A stretch of DNA of 64,000 nucleotides from Phascolarctobacterium sp. (GTDB taxonomy: Bacteria > Bacillota > Negativicutes > Acidaminococcales > Acidaminococcaceae). Position 1 is the first letter of the stretch. Each line of letters begins with the position of its first letter. The position numbers and the translations under genes were made by a program. The stretch is from NCBI RefSeq assembly GCF_030531065.1, contig NZ_JAUNOQ010000008.1, forward strand, positions 62,001 through 126,000. The letters are read 5' to 3'. This document shows positions 17,486 through 24,283 of this stretch, piece by piece. The notes under the pieces were generated by a model. The model was not told the DNA's origin, did no database searches, and saw only the letters and a program-made list of their open reading frames with translations.

Positions 17486-19936
17486 TTAGAAGCTGTAGTG
17501 AACGTCTACATACCACTTATCGCTGCGTTGGTACTCGCCTTTTTGGTAGCTGTAGTTCAAGCCATAGCTCCAATTGCCCTTGCTGGCTTCCAAACCGATA
17601 GTGCCTAGGAAACTGCCGTTATCCATAACGGTATAACCCAAATCGCTCACTGCGCTTACTCCCGGAATAGAAACTGTCATGCTGCTGTCCGTATCGCCTA
17701 AAGCCCAAATATACGACAAATCGATTTTCGGAGTTACTTTCCAACCGCTGTCATATACATTTTCCTGACGCAAGCTTACGCCTACAGGAAGTAGCCAGAT
17801 ATTCTGTCTGTCAGGCGCATACATAAATGCCGTCTTACCTGCTATATTGGCTTTGTATTCGTCAGTATCCACGCTCAGGAAGCGTAACCCTGCATACGGC
17901 ACGATTTGCACTTCGTTATTTTGAATGAGCTTTTCTAATTTCACGCCTGCGGAAATAGTCGTCGTATCGGGGCTGGCCTCCAATTTATAGCCTGCGTTGT
18001 GCTGTTCCACATCGCTTTCCGATTTACTAAAGTTTATGTCAAACATCACATTGCTATCGTCATTCATAATATTGCCGTAGTAACCTACGCCATAGAACTT
18101 ATAATCGCTGCGGGTTCTGATAGCGCTGTTTTTACTATTACTGTCGCCTTCGCCGTAGCTGAACGCTACGCCGCCCTGATACTTGCCAATTTTCTTGAAA
18201 TCAAAGCCTAGCAAAGCTCCGTTATACTGGCTGTCGTAAGAGCTGCGCATACCGTCCATCGGCATATCGTCAACCTTATCCTTGCCATGAACATATTGAG
18301 CCCATACGCCTGCACCGCTGCTGTCCTTGCGTACTACTCTGCCAAAGCCGCCTGTAGGCGTGGTGCTTAACTGTGTAAAGGACAAACGCTGCGTGGTCAG
18401 GCTTGCCACATTATTCACCACGGAAATAGCCGTAGCGCTATTGCCGCCAGCTTCAGCCAACTGCAACGCAGAATTTACTGCGGCGGCGGCTGCCTGCGTA
18501 GTGTTGCCGCTGGCCTGCCCGCCCATAGCCGTCGTAATGAACTCGGCCGCAGGCTGACTTTCCGCAGCGACGTTGCCACTGGCAATATCACCGGCAATTT
18601 CTGCCAGCATATTAACGCCGGAACTGGTAACGATGCCGCTGGAAGCAATTTCGTCCGCAGTTTTGGCGGAAACTACCGCTTGCAAATTATCGTCCGTAAG
18701 CTTCATTTCCGTCTGCATCAGCGCGTTATCATTAACTACCGTAAAGGTTTCACCTTGGTTAGTCGCAAATCCGGTTGCAATATTATAGGTATTCTTATCC
18801 ATACCCTCGATAACTAATTTAGCGCCCTCTTCAACAACCAAAGTACCGCTGCCGTTTAAAGCATATTGCCCACTTGCTTCCACAAAATCGCTGCCTTTAA
18901 TCTTTAAAGTAGAGCCTGCGCCAAAGGTTACGTCAGTAACCGTACTAGCTTCTTGCATCTCCCAAGTGTTGCCATCATTAAAATTTAATTTCACAATACC
19001 ATTATCAACAATTTTAGAAGAGCCTTTTAAACTAGTACCACTAACACTAATATTTCCTTTTTCGTATGCGTTTAAATCGCCTGTAATTATTGAAGCGCTA
19101 TCAGTTGCACTAACGACAACGTTAGTCGTTCTAGACATTTTAGAATGCTCCGTATTCATAGAACCTGCATTAACATTGCCATTCATTACCAACTTGCCAG
19201 CATTTACATTTAAAGAAAATACTTTATCTTCATATTGTGAGCCACCTAAAGAACCATAACTGCCGCAAAGATTACCATCAATATTCAAATTGTCAACGGT
19301 TGCATTGATAGTTCCCCAGCCACCGGAACCCATTACGCCGCCTTCATCATTAGTAGGTCCATCGAAGGTAGCATCTTTAGCAATAAAATTAATGGTTGCG
19401 CCTTCGTTAGCTTGCAACAAAGCTACACCATAATCGTCTTTTCCCCAACCAGTTTTTCCGTAAAAAGTTTCCGTATTAATTGTAGCCTTAGAGTTAGCGG
19501 CATTATTACGAACATGTACAAATTCGTCGCCTACATAAGCCACAATATTTTTAGCGTTAATTACAAGTTCATTATTAGCACCAACCAAACGAATTCCTCG
19601 GTCGCCACCGCCATTTTCATTAGTGCCTATATTTAAATCCGTCACATTAATAGTTAATTTACCGCCGTTAGTTACTACTGCTGCGTTATGCCCAGTACCT
19701 AATGCCTGACTAGCATCGTTTGTAGCCGGATTTTTACTTTCAAAAGTCAAAGTATCTGCTTCTAGATTTCTTTCTTCACCACTTACAAATAGGCCAACAT
19801 ACTGATACTCGCCACCACCATTTTTATTTTCCGATGGCGCTCCTATCACCATATCCGCCGCCAGCGCACTTCCCGTAATCGCAAAGGCCATCAGCGCACC
19901 CAAAGCCAAGCTTCGTTTCAACATTATCTTTTTCAT
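17486..19936 (-). CDS. Autotransporter 1 (beta-helix passenger plus outer-membrane barrel)
   Basis: 816-aa type V secreted surface protein. It has a signal peptide MKKIMLKRSLALGALMAFA with cleavage likely after GSALA (residue ~26). The passenger (about 30-540) is rich in Asn, Gly and beta-strand repeats (LNVNAGKLVMNGNVN style). The C-terminal autotransporter barrel (about 545-816) begins around GAGVWAQYVHGK and ends in YVDVHYSF with the terminal Phe needed for BAM insertion. ATG 19936 was chosen for the AAGGTGG site 6 nt upstream and the proper signal peptide. The signal peptide and upstream 300 bp closely match autotransporter 2, while the passengers differ. Adhesin function is plausible but not shown. 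Confidence 0.9.
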   Translation of the reverse strand: MKKIMLKRSLALGALMAFAITGSALAADMVIGAPSENKNGGGEYQYVGLFVSGEERNLEADTLTFESKNPATNDASQALGTGHNAAVVTNGGKLTINVTDLNIGTNENGGGDRGIRLVGANNELVINAKNIVAYVGDEFVHVRNNAANSKATINTETFYGKTGWGKDDYGVALLQANEGATINFIAKDATFDGPTNDEGGVMGSGGWGTINATVDNLNIDGNLCGSYGSLGGSQYEDKVFSLNVNAGKLVMNGNVNAGSMNTEHSKMSRTTNVVVSATDSASIITGDLNAYEKGNISVSGTSLKGSSKIVDNGIVKLNFNDGNTWEMQEASTVTDVTFGAGSTLKIKGSDFVEASGQYALNGSGTLVVEEGAKLVIEGMDKNTYNIATGFATNQGETFTVVNDNALMQTEMKLTDDNLQAVVSAKTADEIASSGIVTSSGVNMLAEIAGDIASGNVAAESQPAAEFITTAMGGQASGNTTQAAAAAVNSALQLAEAGGNSATAISVVNNVASLTTQRLSFTQLSTTPTGGFGRVVRKDSSGAGVWAQYVHGKDKVDDMPMDGMRSSYDSQYNGALLGFDFKKIGKYQGGVAFSYGEGDSNSKNSAIRTRSDYKFYGVGYYGNIMNDDSNVMFDINFSKSESDVEQHNAGYKLEASPDTTTISAGVKLEKLIQNNEVQIVPYAGLRFLSVDTDEYKANIAGKTAFMYAPDRQNIWLLPVGVSLRQENVYDSGWKVTPKIDLSYIWALGDTDSSMTVSIPGVSAVSDLGYTVMDNGSFLGTIGLEASKGNWSYGLNYSYQKGEYQRSDKWYVDVHYSF

Positions 19937-20084
19937 ACATATCCACCTTTCTTTTTTCGCTGCTGCCGCTATCGCTGCCAACCTTTGCCCAGCACCGGTA
20001 ATGTTTTTTCGCATACACTACCTGCTTTCTGACAGAAGTCCGAAGCAGAAGTCAAACTTATAACAGCAGCTCGATATCAGCTTT

Positions 20085-20112
20085 ATTATACACCGTTGTC
20101 CCCCCCAGTCAA
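20085..20112 (-). promoter_or_regulatory. Autotransporter 1 promoter with G7 tract in the spacer
   Basis: -35 TTGACT (20107-20112) and -10 TATAAT (20085-20090) on the minus strand, spacer 16 bp beginning with seven G (20100-20106). The start of transcription would be about 140 nt before ATG 19936. The spacer is one base shorter than at the paralogue. Confidence 0.8.
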
Positions 20113-20113
20113 G

Positions 20114-20136
20114 CAAAAGTGCATCGAGCACTTTTG
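20114..20136. promoter_or_regulatory. Inverted repeat next to the -35 box, copy 1
   Basis: Arms CAAAAGTGC (20114-20122) and GCACTTTTG (20128-20136), 5-nt loop, directly upstream of the -35 box. A second stem, CAGCGC/GCGCTG (20142-20157), follows. The paralogous copy has swapped inner pairs that keep pairing. Confidence 0.65.
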
Positions 20137-20326
20137 TCTTGCAGCGCTGACGCGCTGGCTGCTGCTGATTCACACTGCAAATAGTTTTACCGCCGCGTTC
20201 TACCGCTCCCTTCACATACGCCTGCCGCTTTTACAATACAAAAAAGCTGTCGGACAGCAGCTTCCACAGCAGCCAGTCAACAGCCTATTACCTATCGTTA
20301 ATTATAAAATTATAGTTAATTATTAA

Positions 20327-20608
20327 TCATTTTTTGAATAGCTCTGCATGCGAGCCCAATCTATAAAGCATTAAAACAAGAACGTCATTATGAATTTCAT
20401 AAATCAATATCCAATCTGGCTCTACATGGCACTCACGAGTTCCTTTATAATTGCCGACAAGTTCGTGATCCTTATATTTTGCATCCAATGTTCCGCCATT
20501 AGCCAAAATATCGATTACTGTAAATAACTTATCAAGATTTTTATTCTACTTTTTAGCCAGCTTCAAATCGCGTTTAAACCGACTCGTAAACTGAACATCA
20601 TATTTCAT
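20327..20608 (-). pseudogene. YafQ/RelE-type toxin gene with in-frame stop
   Basis: Frame of 94 codons coding a YafQ-family mRNA interferase: KYDVQFTSRFKRDLKLAKK, a TAG at codon 21 (20546-20548), then NKNLDKLFTVIDILANGG, DHELVGNYKGTRECHVEPDW, and RLGSHAELFKK. Catalytic-type residues of YafQ (His in DHEL, His and Asp-Trp in CHVEPDW, His in GSHAELF) are all still present, and CAG to TAG is a single change. So the toxin appears freshly inactivated. Its ATG overlaps the antitoxin stop (ATGA), the usual arrangement. Confidence 0.88.
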
Positions 20609-20877
20609 ACTTCAAGAGCCTCCCTAAGCGCCTTCATACTGGAATATCTTGGAGCAGAAGTATCAGCTATAAGTTTTTTGCCTTCCTCTATAGCAGCCGC
20701 CGTCGTTGCATTAGGAACATCTATTTTCAAAGAAAAAGGAATGCCATGTTCTCTAATCGTTGTTCTCAAAAACATATTAATAGCCGTAGTCATAGTCAAC
20801 CCAAGTTCATTAAAAATCTGTTCAGCCTGCTCTTTAACCATTTTATCAGTCCTAATATTTAAATTAGTTGTCGTCAT
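20605..20877 (-). CDS. RelB/DinJ family antitoxin
   Basis: 90-aa antitoxin of the RelB/DinJ family: an N-terminal ribbon-helix-helix DNA-binding segment (TTTNLNIRTDKMVKEQAEQIFNELG, broken here as residues 2-26) with LTMTTAINMFLRTTI, and a C-terminal toxin-binding tail. ATG 20877 has GGAGGTG 6 nt upstream. It probably represses its own promoter. The partner toxin is disrupted by a stop codon, so this antitoxin is now an orphan. Confidence 0.9.
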   Translation of the reverse strand: MTTTNLNIRTDKMVKEQAEQIFNELGLTMTTAINMFLRTTIREHGIPFSLKIDVPNATTAAAIEEGKKLIADTSAPRYSSMKALREALEV

Positions 20878-20901
20878 ATAGAACACCTCCATTCACTTAT
20901 T

Positions 20902-20940
20902 AATATACTTAAAAACTCGGTTATTGTCAATACATTGTCA
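20902..20940 (-). promoter_or_regulatory. Promoter and likely operator of the antitoxin gene
   Basis: TTGACA (20925-20930), 17-bp spacer, TATATT (20902-20907). Direct repeats ATTGTCA (plus strand, 20923-20929 and 20934-20940) overlap the -35, as expected for a ribbon-helix-helix operator. Confidence 0.65.
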
Positions 20941-20971
20941 TTAATAATATATAATTACACAAGTAGCACGC

Positions 20972-21009
20972 AAAAAACGCCCGACCTACTTCCTAAAGTA
21001 AGCCGGGCG
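20972..21009 (-). terminator. Terminator of the pyrimidine operon
   Basis: CGCCCGGCTTACTT / AAGTAGGTCGGGCG stem followed by TTTTTT on the minus strand, just after pyrE. Confidence 0.9.
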
Positions 21010-21024
21010 CTGCAATTATTGTAA

Positions 21025-21606
21025 TTATTTACCGGTTCTGCCGCGTTTCGTAAAAGGAGTACCCTTAGCGCACAGAGGACAGCTGTCGGGATTAAAGGTT
21101 TCTACATTCAAATGCAACAAAGCTTCGGTGCGCACACCAAAGTCCACCTTACCGCCGCTGCGGTCAACCAGCAGGCCCACGCCTACCAGCTCGCCGCCGT
21201 GCTCCTTAACGACCTCCATAACCTCTTTTACGCTGCCGCCGGTAGTAACGATATCCTCTACCACCAGCACGCGAGTGCCTGCGGGAATCTGGAAGCCGCG
21301 GCGCAGGGTCATCTTGCCGTTTTCACGCTCGGTGAAAATAGCGCGGGTTCCCAAAGCCTTGCCCACCTCGTGCGCCAGCAAAATACCGCCGGTCATGGGG
21401 CCTACAACCAGCTCCACGTTATCGTTTGCATAACGGCGGGCGATTTCCTGGCACAGGCGCTCAGTATATTTCGGATGCTGCAGCACGTTGAATTTTTCTA
21501 CATACATAGGGCTGTGCAGGCCGCTGGTCAGCAAAAAGTGGCCGTGCAACACAGCTTCGGTTTCCTCGAGCATTTTTAAAACGTCTTTTTCTTCTAAAAC
21601 TGCCAT
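21025..21606 (-). CDS. pyrE: Orotate phosphoribosyltransferase
   Basis: 193-aa enzyme joining orotate to PRPP to form OMP. The PRPP-binding motif VLVVEDIVTTGGS and the TERENGKMTLRRGF segment identify it. The C-terminal tail contains CPLCAKGTPFTKRGRTGK, seen in the longer PyrE type of several Firmicutes. AAGGAG precedes ATG. It is the last gene of the pyr run, followed by a terminator. Confidence 0.96.
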   Translation of the reverse strand: MAVLEEKDVLKMLEETEAVLHGHFLLTSGLHSPMYVEKFNVLQHPKYTERLCQEIARRYANDNVELVVGPMTGGILLAHEVGKALGTRAIFTERENGKMTLRRGFQIPAGTRVLVVEDIVTTGGSVKEVMEVVKEHGGELVGVGLLVDRSGGKVDFGVRTEALLHLNVETFNPDSCPLCAKGTPFTKRGRTGK

Positions 21607-21630
21607 TTGCTATATCTCCTTCTGCGTAAA

Positions 21631-22350
21631 TTACGCCTGAATTTCTTCCACGATGGCTAAAGCCGCAGCCTGCCTGTTTTCAGCTTTGGTAATGGGACGG
21701 CCGACGACGATATGGCTGCTGCCGTTTTGGAACGCGCCCGCCGGAGTGGCAACGCGGCTTTGGTCGTCCAGGGACGCGCCTGCCGGACGCACGCCGGGCG
21801 TTACAATCAAAAAGTCGCTGCCGCAGGCTTCGCGGATAGCCGCAGCCTCGCGGGGAGAAGCGACCACGCCGTCCATGCCCGCTTCCTTAGACAATTTAGC
21901 CAGAGCGATAACCTGCTCGGCAATAGTATTTTTATAGTTCAGACCGGCAAACTGCTCGTCGTCCATGCTTGTCAGAATGGTTACGGCAATCAGCTTCGGC
22001 GCAGGACGGCCTGCTTTTGCTGCCGCTTCATGCACAGCCTTGACAGCCTCGGCCATCATTTTTTTGCCGCCCACGGCATGAACGTTCATCATATCGGCGC
22101 CCAAATCGCTGAGCACCGTTAAAGCATGAGCCACAGTATTGGGAATATCCTGCAATTTCAAATCCAGGAACACGTGCTTGCCCTGAGCCTTCAAAAAGCG
22201 AATAATCTCGCTGCCCACGGCGTAATACAGCTCCATGCCCACCTTGTAATAGCTTACCGCGTCGCCCAGCTCCAGCACGCAGGATTTAGCCTGCTCCAGT
22301 GTAGGAAAGTCTAAGGCGACAATTAGTCTATCGTCAGATTTTATAGTCAT
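21631..22350 (-). CDS. pyrF: Orotidine 5'-phosphate decarboxylase
   Basis: 239-aa TIM-barrel enzyme for the last step to UMP. The active-site motif DLKLQDIPNTV (Asp-Lys-x-x-Asp) is intact, with VALDFPT at the N-terminus and VTPGVRP near the C-terminus. It is separated from pyrD by 213 bp that contain a short repeat element, so its expression may differ from upstream genes. Confidence 0.97.
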   Translation of the reverse strand: MTIKSDDRLIVALDFPTLEQAKSCVLELGDAVSYYKVGMELYYAVGSEIIRFLKAQGKHVFLDLKLQDIPNTVAHALTVLSDLGADMMNVHAVGGKKMMAEAVKAVHEAAAKAGRPAPKLIAVTILTSMDDEQFAGLNYKNTIAEQVIALAKLSKEAGMDGVVASPREAAAIREACGSDFLIVTPGVRPAGASLDDQSRVATPAGAFQNGSSHIVVGRPITKAENRQAAALAIVEEIQA

Positions 22351-22432
22351 AATAATTATTTCTCCCGAAATGCGTTAGAAGTGTCGTTATGTTTCGTTGT
22401 ATTATCCTAATCGTTAGCACTCCAAAAGCGTT

Positions 22433-22558
22433 ACTCCCTCCGTCTGCTCGCAAGCTCGCATCCACCTCCCTCCAAGAGGGAGGACAAAACGACCGCGTAA
22501 TGCTAAAGTGAATTGCCCCTTCTTCGAGGGGGCTGTCGCTGAAAGCGACTGGGGGAGT
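22433..22558. mobile_element. Short palindromic repeat element between pyrD and pyrF
   Basis: About 126 bp with matching ends (ACTCCCTCCGTC at the left, complement of ACTCCCCCAGTC at the right) and three internal hairpins: CCTCCCT/AGGGAGG (22465-22483), GCCCC/GGGGC (22515-22533) and GTCGCT/AGCGAC (22535-22549). No coding content. This is the look of a MITE-like or intergenic palindromic repeat; similar sequences are common between genes in Firmicutes. Confidence 0.6.
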
Positions 22559-22563
22559 TTAAT

Positions 22564-23520
22564 TTATAATTTATACAGCGGCATACTCTGCTTGCCCTCT
22601 GGCAGCGCCAAGCCAACAATATCGGTAATCTTCTCCAGCTTATGGCGGTCCAGATAAGCCAGCATCCCGTGCGCAATAGTTTCGGCAATATCGGGCTGCA
22701 CAAAATTAGCCGTGCCGACAGCTACAGCGCTGGCTCCGGCCAGCATAAATTCAATAGCGTCCTCGGCGCACATAATGCCGCCCATGCCAATAATGGGCAC
22801 GCGCACAGCCTGCGCTACCTGATACACCAGACGCACTGCCACCGGACGCACTGCCGGGCCGCTCAAGCCGCCGGTGATATTGCCCAGCACCGGACGCTGA
22901 CGCTCGATATCGATCTTCGTGCCCAAAAGCGTGTTAATCATGGAAATAGCGTCCGTTCCTGCCGCCTCCGCCGCTTTCGCCATCACGACGATATCCGTCA
23001 CATTGGGCGACAGCTTGGTGATAACCATTTTCGAAGTGTTTTTCTTTACCTGCGCCACAACCTCGGCGGCAGCGTCGGGACAAGTGCCGAAGACAATACC
23101 GCCCTCTTTTACGTTGGGGCAGGAAATATTGATTTCTACGGCGTCCACTCCGTCCACGTCCAGCTTTTTCGCCACCTCGCCGTATTCTTCAGGCGAATGG
23201 CCGTAGATATTGACGATTACCGGCACGTCGTACTTGCGCAGCTCCGGCAGGGTATGCTGCAAAAAGAAATCGCTGCCGGGATTTTCCAAGCCGATGCAGT
23301 TAAGCATACCGGAGGGCGTTTCCACCGCGCGCTGGCCCTTATTGCCCGCCGCCGGCAGCAGCGACGTGCCCTTGACGGTCACAGCGCCCACCTTTTCCAA
23401 ATCGAGAAAATCGGTAAACTCCAGGCCAAAGCCAAAGGTGCCGGAGCCGGTAGTAACGGGAGTCTGCATTTTCAGCCCGGCAATATCCACTGCCAGACGT
23501 CCATCATACAAATTTACCAT
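22564..23520 (-). CDS. pyrD: Dihydroorotate dehydrogenase B, catalytic subunit
   Basis: 318-aa FMN subunit of class 1B dihydroorotate dehydrogenase, which works with PyrK to use NAD+. Motifs: TGSGTFGFG, NCIGLENPG, NIYGHSPEEY, the active-site Cys loop NISCPNVKEGG, and GMGGIMCAEDAIEFMLAGA. ATG 23520 (MVNLYDGRLAVD) was chosen over an in-frame start at 23652 because it has GGAGG and overlaps the pyrK stop by only 7 bp. Confidence 0.96.
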   Translation of the reverse strand: MVNLYDGRLAVDIAGLKMQTPVTTGSGTFGFGLEFTDFLDLEKVGAVTVKGTSLLPAAGNKGQRAVETPSGMLNCIGLENPGSDFFLQHTLPELRKYDVPVIVNIYGHSPEEYGEVAKKLDVDGVDAVEINISCPNVKEGGIVFGTCPDAAAEVVAQVKKNTSKMVITKLSPNVTDIVVMAKAAEAAGTDAISMINTLLGTKIDIERQRPVLGNITGGLSGPAVRPVAVRLVYQVAQAVRVPIIGMGGIMCAEDAIEFMLAGASAVAVGTANFVQPDIAETIAHGMLAYLDRHKLEKITDIVGLALPEGKQSMPLYKL

Positions 23521-24281
23521 TCGCCTACCTCCTCCGCCCAAAATACGGGACCGTCCTTGCACACCTTGATGCGTTTGCCAATGCCCTCGCAAGCGCAGGA
23601 CAGGCACGCGCCCAAGCCGCAGGCCATATATTTTTCCAGCGACACCTGGCATTTAACGCCCGCCTCCAGGCAAGCGCCCGCCACAGCGCGCATCATGGGC
23701 ACGGGGCCGCACACATAAACGCAGTCGTAGCCGCCCTTAGCCAGCAGCTCCGGCAACAAGGCCATAACCGTGCCCTTAGCGCCTGCGCTGCCGTCGTCGG
23801 TTGTCAAATAAACATTCTGGCACAAGCCCTCGTACAGCTTCGTCCAAAACAGTTCCTCCGCCGTGCGGCCGCCCATGAGGATATCGGTGTGGCCGCTACC
23901 AAAGCCCTCCGCTAAAAAGAGCAGCGGGGCCAGGCCCAGGCCGCCGCCTACCAGCAGCGGCTTTTGCGCGCTCATATCGAAGCCATGGCCTAAGGGGCCT
24001 ACAATGCTCAGCACATCGCCGGCGCAGACGTCCGCTAGAATATGCGTAGCCTCGCCGATAATGCGGTAAATCATAGTAAACGTACCCTGCTCCCGGTGCA
24101 CGCCCGCTACGCCAAAGGGACGGCGCAGCAGCGGCGCGGTATTTTTACACACCTGCACGTTGACAAACTGTCCGGGAACAGCCTGCGCAGCAATTTCAGG
24201 CGCATATACGTCTATCAATTTAGTGGTACTGTTGAGAATACGCTGGCCAATAACCTTGGCCGACGCTATGGTCTTAGCCAT
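23514..24281 (-). CDS. pyrK: Dihydroorotate dehydrogenase B, electron transfer subunit
   Basis: 255-aa FAD and 2Fe-2S subunit that passes electrons from PyrD to NAD+. It has the FAD motif LLRRPFGVAG, NAD-binding LLVGGGLGLAPL, and the cluster cysteines C221, C226, C229 and C241 (C-x4-C-x2-C-x11-C). ATG 24281 was chosen because GGAGG lies 7 nt upstream; TTG 24287 would be too close. carB ends within this ribosome site, so the genes are tightly packed. Confidence 0.95.
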   Translation of the reverse strand: MAKTIASAKVIGQRILNSTTKLIDVYAPEIAAQAVPGQFVNVQVCKNTAPLLRRPFGVAGVHREQGTFTMIYRIIGEATHILADVCAGDVLSIVGPLGHGFDMSAQKPLLVGGGLGLAPLLFLAEGFGSGHTDILMGGRTAEELFWTKLYEGLCQNVYLTTDDGSAGAKGTVMALLPELLAKGGYDCVYVCGPVPMMRAVAGACLEAGVKCQVSLEKYMACGLGACLSCACEGIGKRIKVCKDGPVFWAEEVGEW

Positions 24282-24283
24282 AA

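Larger units (their letters stand above)
19870..20165 (-). repeat. Shared autotransporter 5' region, copy 1
   Basis: The signal-peptide codons, leader, promoter and two upstream hairpins of autotransporter 1 are similar in order and sequence to 35365-35660 before autotransporter 2. Shared blocks include CCTGCTTTCTGACA, ACTTATAAC, the poly-C run (plus strand), and GCAGCGCT-ACGCGCTGGCTGC separated by one variable base. The gene-free part (19937-20326) holds nothing else I can recognise. Confidence 0.8.

Noticed and set aside
22433-22558. CRISPR array
   Set aside because: The hairpins are different from each other and there are no evenly spaced identical repeats.
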